This document shows, piece by piece, positions 1 to 3,867 of a stretch of 5,565 bases of DNA (positions within the stretch are counted from its first letter, which is position 1; each line of letters opens with the position of its first letter). The notes below the pieces were generated by a model. It did not search any database. It saw only the letters and a program-made list of their open reading frames with translations, and had not been told where the DNA came from. The position numbers and the translations under genes are program-made. Source of the DNA: an uncultured Mediterranea sp. (GTDB lineage: Bacteria > Bacteroidota > Bacteroidia > Bacteroidales > Bacteroidaceae); assembly GCA_946007445.1 (NCBI GenBank), contig CAMGAL010000152.1, positions 1 to 5,565 on the forward strand, read 5' to 3'.

Positions 1-522
1 TGCATCGTCCTTTTCATTGAGCATGATGTTGGCAGGCTTCACATCGAGGTGGTTCATCCGGCGCTGATGGATGTAGTCGAGCGCCTCAGCCACCTGAATG
101 ATATAGCGAGTTGCAACTGGCTCTGACATATAACCTTGGTCTTTGACCTTAGCGGCCAAGGAACCATTCTCGCAATATTCCATCACATAGTATGCCGTTC
201 CATTCTCCTCGAACACGTCAATGATGCGCACTACGTTCGGATGGTTCAGCTTTGCTAGGTTACGAGCTTCCTTCAAGAACTTCTCACGGAAGCGATTCAC
301 CGTCTCACGGCTACCCTCCGTTCCAAGAGTAACATGACTTGTTGACTCGTCACGTTCACAGAGTTCCTTCATGAAGAACTCCTTGATGGCGACCTTGCGC
401 TCCAGCATAGTCTGTTCAGCAAGGTAAGTAATACCGAATCCACCTTGACCGAGTGTTTCAACAATTGTATATTTTCCTCCTTGGAGGAAAGAATTGTCTT
501 GCAGAGTATTCTGAGTGCTCAT
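1..522 (-). CDS. Hanks-type serine/threonine protein kinase, N-terminal part (runs off the window)
   Basis: The frame is open from ATG at 522 to the window edge (174 codons), so the C-terminal half is missing. It should phosphorylate Ser/Thr on unknown partners. Kinase motifs appear in order: glycine loop GQGGFG (about residues 25-30), VAIKEF with the ATP-binding Lys at about 47, a FLKEAR helix carrying the alpha-C Glu, hinge YYVMEY, and the catalytic loop HLDVKPANIML with Asp about 160 and Asn about 165. HLD in place of HRD is shared with its neighbour. No N-terminal membrane segment is visible. It starts 11 nt after the stop of the upstream kinase, so the two are probably cotranscribed. The two kinases are alike over the whole shared stretch, for example GQGGFGITYLAEQ, KEFFM and FEENGTAYYVMEY, which indicates tandem duplication. 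Whether this copy also has a C-terminal accessory domain cannot be seen. Confidence 0.93.
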   Translation of the reverse strand, partial: MSTQNTLQDNSFLQGGKYTIVETLGQGGFGITYLAEQTMLERKVAIKEFFMKELCERDESTSHVTLGTEGSRETVNRFREKFLKEARNLAKLNHPNVVRIIDVFEENGTAYYVMEYCENGSLAAKVKDQGYMSEPVATRYIIQVAEALDYIHQRRMNHLDVKPANIMLNEKDDA

Positions 523-533
523 TGCCTTTCGCT

Positions 534-2027
534 TTAATCAATTACACCTCTGATAGCCATTCGCAGATAAAACGAATCATTCCTCCAACCGACTTCATCA
601 TGGATGCTATCTATCTGAATATAATATGCCGTATCAGGATTCGTTTGATGTAAAGAGCCGGACCAATAGCCACAATACTTGCTGGCAACACCTTGTTTTT
701 CGATAAAAGCGGTAATAGGTAAATATATTGAATTTCCCGAAGGACCTGTAATCTGGTAGCAAACTTGTTCTTTTAGATATTTCCATTTGCACCGCAAACG
801 CAACTCATCCTGTTCGGCTTTCGTAGGAAGACGCCATCTACCACCCCATACCTTTCTACAATAATCAAGGCGAAAGTCGCCGCAAATATCAGAGGGAAAA
901 CTACTTGAATTACTCAAATCTATGGCAAAAGGATATAGTTTGCCCTTATTGAATTCAGTTGTTGCTCCAAGATTGGTTTTCGCCCACTTCACCGATAAGC
1001 CTAAATCTACATAAGGATGACCATTATCCAGAATAGGTTTTGCATCTATAATCTGCGTTTCCTCGGAAATCTTTATATCCATTGGGACGATTTTCGATAA
1101 AGGAACATCTTGCGCTGTCGATTTTTCAATGAAATAAGATTCAGAAAAAGCAGAGAGAAATTCATCTACTGTCTGATAGCGATGCCTTTTGATTGGTTCC
1201 ATAGCCTTCTTAATGGCAGACCAAATACACATCGTTACATCAGAAGGACAAGAAGGGAACTCATCATCTAACAGCATGGTGGCCTCTGGTGGTGTCTGTC
1301 CGGTCAGCAGTTTATAAAATGTAGCACCAAGAGAATATACATCAGTCACAGGTGAGAACTGTTGAAGCCCCTGATTATATTGTTCAATCGGGGCATACCC
1401 CTTACTGATTCCTATGGGAGTTGTACTGGTTTGCCCGCCTTCCTGATCATATCGTTTACTGATTCCAAAATCTATCAGCACAGCTTCTCCGTCATGACGT
1501 AACAGGATATTGGACGGCTTGATGTCCAAATGGAGTATATTCTGTTTGTGAATATATGACAATGCACTGCCCACTTCCCGAATTATCTTGACTGCATCCG
1601 CCTCTTTAATCGCTCCCTCTTTCGCTGTTGACTCTAACGAACCTCCATCGACATATTCCATCACATAGTACGCCGTACCGTTCTCCTCAAATATATCATG
1701 AATACGAACGATATGGCTATTGTCCATGGTTGCTATCAGTCGGGCCTCTTTTAGAAATTTCTCTTTGAATCTTTGGACAGTTTCAATACTGCCATTTGAA
1801 CCTACAGAAACCTGCGAGGTCTCTTCGTCACGATTGCAAAGGTCTTTCATAAAGAACTCCTTCACCGCAACTTTGCGTCCGAGCATAACCTGTTCAGCCA
1901 AGTAGGTTATTCCAAAACCTCCTTGTCCGAGTGTACAAACTATTTTATAACGCCCACCTTGAAGGAGGGAACCTGCTGATAATGTCATATTATCCTTGGA
2001 TGCAGCGTTCCCAACCCGCATCTTCAT
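534..2027 (-). CDS. Serine/threonine protein kinase with C-terminal FISUMP/DUF1566-like domain
   Basis: A 497-residue Hanks-type kinase joined to a second domain. Kinase features: glycine loop GQGGFG (34-39), VAVKEF with Lys56, alpha-C Glu94 (FLKEAR), hinge YYVMEY (120-125), catalytic HLDIKPSN (Asp168, Lys170, Asn173), DFG at 186-188, a modified APE motif (YAPIEQY, 211-217) and TDVYSLG (228-234). All catalytic residues are present, so it should be active. A linker at about 295-337 leads to a C-terminal domain (338-497) with YVDLGLSVKWAKTNLGA, WGGRWRLPTKAEQDEL, GYWSGSL and a closing MAIRG. This pattern is typical of Bacteroidetes FISUMP/DUF1566 domains, usually found on exported or surface proteins. 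No signal peptide or transmembrane helix is seen, so it is likely cytoplasmic. The start is uncertain: an in-frame TAG two codons upstream blocks extension, while Met14 (ATG at 1988) has AAGGA about 5 nt before it and better matches the N-terminal length of the paralogue. It is first in an operon with the kinase at 522. Confidence 0.93.
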   Translation of the reverse strand: MKMRVGNAASKDNMTLSAGSLLQGGRYKIVCTLGQGGFGITYLAEQVMLGRKVAVKEFFMKDLCNRDEETSQVSVGSNGSIETVQRFKEKFLKEARLIATMDNSHIVRIHDIFEENGTAYYVMEYVDGGSLESTAKEGAIKEADAVKIIREVGSALSYIHKQNILHLDIKPSNILLRHDGEAVLIDFGISKRYDQEGGQTSTTPIGISKGYAPIEQYNQGLQQFSPVTDVYSLGATFYKLLTGQTPPEATMLLDDEFPSCPSDVTMCIWSAIKKAMEPIKRHRYQTVDEFLSAFSESYFIEKSTAQDVPLSKIVPMDIKISEETQIIDAKPILDNGHPYVDLGLSVKWAKTNLGATTEFNKGKLYPFAIDLSNSSSFPSDICGDFRLDYCRKVWGGRWRLPTKAEQDELRLRCKWKYLKEQVCYQITGPSGNSIYLPITAFIEKQGVASKYCGYWSGSLHQTNPDTAYYIQIDSIHDEVGWRNDSFYLRMAIRGVID

Positions 2028-2051
2028 GTACTACATTTAGGTTGCACGAGC

Positions 2052-2091
2052 ATAAAAAAGACGTGGGAACTGTCTTGTTATCTGTCCCACG
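2052..2091 (-). terminator. Rho-independent terminator just upstream of the kinase operon
   Basis: On the minus strand a perfect 7-bp stem CGTGGGA/TCCCACG (2085-2091 with 2062-2068) encloses a 16-nt loop and is followed by TC and six T residues (2054-2059). It lies only about 25 nt before the kinase ATG at 2027, and I found no clear promoter in that gap. It therefore either ends an upstream ncRNA or acts as an attenuator in the kinase leader. A second CGTGGG copy at 2141-2146 (minus) could pair with the same 3' arm and form an antiterminator. Confidence 0.65.
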
Positions 2092-2098
2092 AACTGAT

Positions 2099-2146
2099 GC
2101 TCTCGCATTGCCCTATCTTGTTGAACAGACAACGTTAGAGCCCACG
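2099..2146 (-). promoter_or_regulatory. Structured RNA segment between the two terminators (possible antiterminator arm)
   Basis: On the minus strand, GCTCT (2137-2141) pairs with AGAGC (2099-2103), and inside it GTTGTC (2128-2133) pairs with GGCAAT (2107-2112) through G-U wobbles that form only in minus-strand RNA. The overlapping CGTGGG at 2141-2146 is complementary to the 3' arm (CCCACG) of the 2052-2091 terminator. Folding here and termination downstream could therefore be alternatives. I do not recognise an RNA family, and the regulatory role is inferred from complementarity alone. Confidence 0.35.
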
Positions 2147-2157
2147 CCGATATGTTT

Positions 2158-2211
2158 ATAAAAATCCCACATGTATATCTGCACTAAAAAGAAATGCAGA
2201 CATACACTGGG
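2158..2211 (-). terminator. Strong Rho-independent terminator
   Basis: On the minus strand a long stem of about 17 bp with one bulge forms between 2195-2211 and 2166-2183. The arms end in CCCA/TGGG outside and TCTGCA/TGCAGA inside. The loop is about 11 nt, and ATTTTTAT follows (T run 2160-2164). Two G-U wobbles pair only in minus-strand RNA and would be A-C mismatches in plus-strand RNA. This and the T run on the minus side fix the direction. It ends the candidate ncRNA, or is the first attenuator of the kinase leader. Confidence 0.75.
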
Positions 2212-2232
2212 AGCGAATAAATCACGCCCGGG

Positions 2233-2256
2233 TCATCTAGCGTTGGCTATGTTCAT
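2233..2256 (-). CDS. Possible 7-codon leader peptide ORF (MNIANAR)
   Basis: ATG at 2256 is followed by six codons and TGA. An AAGGA at 2263-2267 lies 6 nt before the ATG, a normal Shine-Dalgarno spacing. A second in-frame ATG at 2260-2262 directly abuts the AAGGA and is less likely. The whole ORF lies inside the GGTCAT/ATGACC hairpin (2231-2260), so a translating ribosome would melt it. Such a short ORF can arise by chance. The support is the Shine-Dalgarno sequence, its position inside the stem, and the second tiny ORF upstream. Confidence 0.25.
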   Translation of the reverse strand: MNIANAR

Positions 2257-2304
2257 GACCATTCCTTGAAAGTTGCGAAGTTTCAGTTCGTCAAGAATAA
2301 AGCG

Positions 2305-2337
2305 TCAAGTAAACGCCTTAAATATGTCGTGTTTCAT
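2305..2337 (-). CDS. Possible 10-codon leader peptide ORF (MKHDIFKAFT)
   Basis: ATG at 2337 is followed by nine codons and TGA. A perfect eight-base Shine-Dalgarno sequence AAAGGAGG (2348-2355, minus) lies 10 nt upstream. Bacteroidetes mRNAs rarely carry strong Shine-Dalgarno sequences, so one this complete in front of a tiny ORF is notable. Part of it (AAAGG) lies in the CTAAAGG arm of the 2344-2391 stem, so initiation could be structure-controlled. The 3' end of the ORF enters the small hairpin at 2300-2319. The peptide resembles nothing I know. The ORF may be fortuitous. Confidence 0.3.
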   Translation of the reverse strand: MKHDIFKAFT

Positions 2338-2447
2338 GCCCACCCTACCTCCTTTAGGTCAGAAATCTCCGTTCTAAAGGTTCGGCGTAGGTTGAAACGT
2401 TGGAACCGATAGCTGAGGCATCAGGATGCTTCGGCTGTATTACGCCT

Positions 2448-2477
2448 CAAATTTACAATGTTTTTAAGATAAACAAA
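2448..2477 (-). promoter_or_regulatory. Bacteroidetes-type promoter driving the candidate ncRNA/kinase leader
   Basis: On the minus strand TTTG (2474-2477) is separated by 18 nt from TAAATTTG (2448-2455), matching the -33 TTTG and -7 TAnnTTTG consensus of Bacteroidetes sigma-ABfr. A start near 2441 would place the first hairpin of the RNA close to its 5' end. The -33 element is itself embedded in a TACTTTTG (2474-2481) that could serve as an alternative -7 box, but that alternative lacks a good -33. Confidence 0.6.
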
Positions 2478-2582
2478 AGTATTTATCAGAAAAAAATCAG
2501 AAAACATGTTGCATATCATGTTCAACATCGCACCTTCCACTCTGAAATGGTGCGAGGCGCGGAAGAGGAGTTCATGCCGTTG

Positions 2583-2637
2583 CCACTATTCCGCAGCTAT
2601 TCTGCAACTATACCCTACATATCTCTCAAGTATTCCG
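2583..2637 (-). repeat. Left array: five 11-bp units read on the minus strand
   Basis: Five contiguous 11-bp blocks lie at 2583-2593, 2594-2604, 2605-2615, 2616-2626 and 2627-2637. Read on the minus strand from 2637 they are CGGAATACTTG, AGAGATATGTA, GGGTATAGTTG, CAGAATAGCTG and CGGAATAGTGG. The consensus is about CGGAATAGTTG, and the second block is degenerate. Together with the right array it forms a mirror arrangement around a 36-bp AT-rich spacer (2638-2673). The repeat is iteron-like in form, but no replication gene is present. Confidence 0.75.
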
Positions 2638-2673
2638 ATATGTAAATATATTTATTTCCCTAAACTAGGTCAT

Positions 2674-2728
2674 CGGAATAGTTGCGGAATAGATGCGGAA
2701 TACTTGAGGAATACTTGAGGTATAGTTG
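2674..2728 (+). repeat. Right array: five 11-bp tandem units
   Basis: Five contiguous units start at 2674, 2685, 2696, 2707 and 2718: CGGAATAGTTG, CGGAATAGATG, CGGAATACTTG, AGGAATACTTG and AGGTATAGTTG. The exact 11-bp period is close to one DNA helical turn, which would place every copy on the same face. The array has the same length (55 bp) and unit as the left array but the opposite orientation. The ORF-sized stretches crossing it lack coding character. Confidence 0.85.
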
Positions 2729-2757
2729 AGGGAGGTAAAAAGCGTGAGTTTGCCTTG

Positions 2758-2808
2758 ATTTGCAAAAATCAAAGTTACTGATTATCAGGAGGATTGATTT
2801 TTCCAAAT
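2758..2808. repeat. Inverted repeat, 15-bp arms with one mismatch
   Basis: The left arm 2758-2772 (ATTTGCAAAAATCAA) is complementary to the right arm 2794-2808 (TTGATTTTTCCAAAT) except at one position, with a 21-nt loop. T-rich sequence follows on the plus side (GGTTTTTGG, CCCTTTTTC), but not as a clean T run. It could be a weak terminator or the ends of a very small decayed repeat element. Confidence 0.5.
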
Positions 2809-2840
2809 GCTCGGTTTTTGGCCCTTTTTCACCCTGTTTT

Positions 2841-2872
2841 TATTGGCTTATTGTAGCAATCTATTACCAATA
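2841..2872. repeat. Small hairpin TATTGG/CCAATA
   Basis: TATTGG (2841-2846) pairs with CCAATA (2867-2872), with a possible inner ATTG/CAAT pair. The flanks are TTTT on the left and TAAAA on the right, so it resembles a bidirectional terminator. No gene ends next to it on either strand, and the role is unknown. Confidence 0.3.
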
Positions 2873-2940
2873 ATAAAATCCATGAGTCCACGTTTCCTAT
2901 AAGTAGGAGATAGACCCTGTCAACCTCTGCTGTGAACAAG

Positions 2941-2978
2941 GCCATAAGTAGTCAACGGAAGTCGCTAAACTACTTGGC
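2941..2978. repeat. Stem-loop GCC-AAGTAGT / ACTACTT-GGC
   Basis: AAGTAGT (2946-2952) pairs perfectly with ACTACTT (2969-2975), extended by GCC (2941-2943) with GGC (2976-2978) across a 2-nt bulge. The loop is 16 nt. No T run follows, so this is not an obvious terminator. It sits just left of the 22-bp repeat cluster and may be part of the same dispersed element. Confidence 0.4.
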
Positions 2979-2994
2979 ACAAGAGTTCCTACGT

Positions 2995-3058
2995 ATTGGA
3001 ACAACTGTTCCAATGCTATGAAACGAGTGTTCCAATAGGGTGGAACAGTTGTTCCAAA
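2995..3058. repeat. Three tandem palindromic repeats with 22-bp period (TGGAACAnnTGTTCCAA)
   Basis: Copies begin at 2997, 3019 and 3041, exactly 22 bp apart. The first (TTGGAACAACTGTTCCAA, 2996-3013) and third (TGGAACAGTTGTTCCA, 3041-3056) are near-perfect palindromes. The middle copy has a decayed left half (TGAAACGAGTGTTCCAAT). The first and third copies also pair with each other, so several alternative hairpins are possible. Symmetric spaced sites at a two-turn period suggest a dimeric DNA-binding protein or a REP-like dispersed element. No cognate gene is visible. Confidence 0.75.
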
Positions 3059-3130
3059 TGCGGTCTGTGGCTGCTGCAGCAGGCTGTTGTCAGTGAGTAA
3101 GGGTGGCTATTAAATGCTTCCACTCTTTGT

Positions 3131-3161
3131 GCTCCCTACCACCCCGTCACTACGTGACACC
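3131..3161 (+). repeat. 31-bp direct repeat, copy A (CCCTACCACCCCGTCAC...)
   Basis: Copy A matches copy B (3246-3276) at 29 of 31 positions, 115 bp apart. It contains the small hairpin GTCAC-tac-GTGAC. Its first ten bases GCTCCCTACC (3131-3140) also form an inverted repeat with GGTAGGGAGC (3195-3204), enclosing a roughly 74-bp unit that looks like a miniature palindromic element. No transposase is present. Confidence 0.7.
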
Positions 3162-3194
3162 AACCCCCTCTGGTTCCCAAGTTATAGAGGGAGG

Positions 3195-3204
3195 CGGTAG
3201 GGAG
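3195..3204 (-). repeat. Inverted partner of copy A (GGTAGGGAGC)
   Basis: Perfect 10-base reverse complement of 3131-3140, closing the 3131-3204 unit. Such short inverted ends around a sequence with an internal hairpin resemble non-autonomous repeat elements. I saw no target-site duplication. Confidence 0.55.
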
Positions 3205-3245
3205 CGCATAGAGAGCATCATTCATAGGGGCTATCCATCCTGTAT

Positions 3246-3276
3246 GTTCCCTACCACCCCGTCACTCCGTGACACC
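3246..3276 (+). repeat. 31-bp direct repeat, copy B
   Basis: Second copy of the 3131-3161 repeat, with two substitutions (C to T near its start, A to C in the GTCAC loop). It is followed by another perfect small palindrome, CCTCCTCC-CC-GGAGGAGG (3276-3293). Unlike copy A it lacks a GGTAGGGAGC partner downstream, so it may be a truncated or solo element. Confidence 0.7.
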
Positions 3277-3356
3277 CCTCCTCCCCGGAGGAGGAGAGCT
3301 AGATACTTCGGAGATACATCGCCCCCACGCAGAAATAGGTGAGAAATCGCCAAAAA

Positions 3357-3554
3357 GTGGCAGTAAATGGGGCGGTATCTGCCACATCTGCCACAAAAAC
3401 GGGCTGTTTCGAAGGGTAAAAGAGGGCGTTTTTAGCAAAAACGGGCTGTTTTTATGTCAACATTCAGAAAATCTGAAACCATCTGCCACACAGGGAGATG
3501 CCATAAATGGTTCAGGACCAAACCATTGATGAATTTTTTGTGGCAGTTGCAGAT
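3357..3554. repeat. Cluster of CTGCCAC motifs in both orientations with nested hairpins
   Basis: GTGGCAG at 3357-3363 pairs with CTGCCAC at 3379-3385. ATCTGCCAC then occurs as a perfect 9-bp tandem (3377-3385, 3386-3394) and again at 3481-3489. TGTGGCAG at 3539-3546 pairs with CTGCCACA at 3483-3490 and encloses AATGGTT/AACCATT (about 3507-3530) plus a T6 run. A separate small palindrome, TTCAGA-aaa-TCTGAA, lies at 3462-3476. The reading frames across it look non-coding. It may be another dispersed repeat. Confidence 0.5.
3395..3451 (+). repeat. 15-bp direct repeat AAAAACGGGCTGTTT (two copies)
   Basis: Identical copies at 3395-3409 and 3437-3451, 42 bp apart, inside the CTGCCAC cluster. The spacing is a multiple of three and keeps a short plus-strand frame open, but nothing else there looks coding. 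Confidence 0.6.
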
Positions 3555-3570
3555 GTTTTGAAACTTCTCA

Positions 3571-3582
3571 CGCGCGCGCGCG
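3571..3582. repeat. (CG)6 alternating run
   Basis: Twelve bases of perfect CG dinucleotide repeat in an otherwise AT-rich stretch, between CTCA and AGGG. Such runs can adopt Z-DNA and are length-unstable. Position relative to genes gives no clear role: it lies about 30 bp beyond the end of the tRNA terminator. Confidence 0.7.
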
Positions 3583-3605
3583 AGGGAATGCCTGCGTATG
3601 CGCAT

Positions 3606-3643
3606 AAAAAAAATCAGATAGCCATCTTGCGACAACTATCTGA
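3606..3643 (-). terminator. Rho-independent terminator of the tRNA-Tyr/tRNA-Gly unit
   Basis: On the minus strand TCAGATAG (3636-3643) pairs with CTATCTGA (3614-3621), a perfect 8-bp stem with a 14-nt loop, followed at once by eight T residues (3606-3613). It begins about 10 nt after the 3' end of tRNA-Gly. Confidence 0.85.
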
Positions 3644-3653
3644 CTCTCTGTAG

Positions 3654-3726
3654 AGCGGAAGACGGGGCTCAAACCCGCGACCCTCAGCTTGGAAGGCTAA
3701 TGCTCTATCAACTGAGCTACTTCCGC
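3654..3726 (-). tRNA. tRNA-Gly (anticodon UCC)
   Basis: A 73-nt cloverleaf on the minus strand. The acceptor GCGGAAG (5') pairs with CTTCCGC (3') and the discriminator is U. The D-arm region reads TAGCTCAGTTGATAGAGC. The anticodon stem TTAGC/GCTGA (with U-A and U-G pairs) encloses the loop CTTCCAA, giving anticodon TCC. The T-arm holds GGTTTGAGCC. CCA is not encoded, so it must be added by CCA-adding enzyme. It is 9 nt downstream of tRNA-Tyr in the same transcript. Confidence 0.97.
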
Positions 3727-3735
3727 AATATCAAG

Positions 3736-3818
3736 TGGGCAAAGATGGATTCGAACCACCGAAGGTATAAACCAGCAGATTTACAGTCTGCCCCATTTGG
3801 CCACTCTGGTATTTGCCC
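3736..3818 (-). tRNA. tRNA-Tyr (anticodon GUA)
   Basis: An 83-nt type II tRNA on the minus strand with the long variable arm expected for tyrosine. The acceptor GGGCAAA pairs with TTTGCCC and the discriminator is A. The anticodon stem GCAGA/TCTGC encloses CTGTAAA, giving anticodon GTA. The T-arm holds GGTTCGAATCC. No CCA is encoded. It is the first tRNA of a two-tRNA unit with its own promoter at 3868-3897. Confidence 0.97.
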
Positions 3819-3867
3819 GCACTTTCAAGATTCTCCGGCGAAGCGCCTTTGTTTCTCAATTGCGGTG

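Larger units (their letters stand above)
2158..2441 (-). ncRNA. Candidate structured ncRNA or long 5' leader, family not recognised
   Basis: This is a roughly 280-nt minus-strand unit bounded by a promoter (2448-2477) and a strong terminator (2158-2211), with no normal-sized ORF. Visible stems, using plus coordinates of the arms: AGC...GCT hairpin at 2411-2436, with two A-C mismatches on this strand; nested CCTAC/GTAGG (2344-2348 with 2387-2391) and CCTTTAG/CTAAAGG (2351-2357 with 2374-2380); a bulged hairpin at 2300-2319; GGTCAT/ATGACC with inner TAGC/GCTA (2231-2260); then the terminator stem. The 3' CTAAAGG arm overlaps a perfect AAAGGAGG Shine-Dalgarno sequence. I looked for tmRNA (tag reading frame, 3' T-arm), RNase P (P4 core) and SRP signatures and saw none. 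It may be a stand-alone sRNA or the first part of a leader for the kinases. The 5' end is estimated from the promoter. Confidence 0.5.

Noticed and set aside
1931..2161. 76-codon plus-strand ORF overlapping the kinase start
   Set aside because: It is antisense to the kinase N-terminus and to both structured RNA segments, with no domain or initiation signal.
2412..2435. Plus-strand terminator or RNA at the GCTGAGGCAT hairpin
   Set aside because: The 10-bp hairpin pairs fully only in plus-strand RNA (via G-U), but no T run follows and no plus-strand gene ends here. The flanking structures favour the minus strand.
2158..2441. tmRNA, RNase P RNA or SRP RNA
   Set aside because: There is no tag-coding frame with Ala-rich end, no 3' tRNA-like T-arm, no RNase P P4 core and no SRP tetraloop motif. 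6S RNA cannot be excluded by eye, but the fold does not look like a single long rod with a central bubble.
2400..2718. Two overlapping short plus-strand ORFs (81 and 70 codons)
   Set aside because: They run through the candidate promoter and the 11-bp arrays, their frames overlap, and no start signal or recognisable protein is seen.
2583..3058. CRISPR array
   Set aside because: The units are 11 or 22 bp and contiguous with no unique spacers of regular length, and no cas gene is present.
3103..3529. Plus-strand ORFs of 79 and 86 codons
   Set aside because: Their codons come from the 31-bp repeats and the CTGCCAC/AAAAACGGG repeats; no RBS or promoter and no protein similarity recognised.
3654..3726. 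tRNA-Gly 3' end as an integration (att) site
   Set aside because: No second copy of the tRNA 3' end, no integrase and no insertion boundary are visible in the window.
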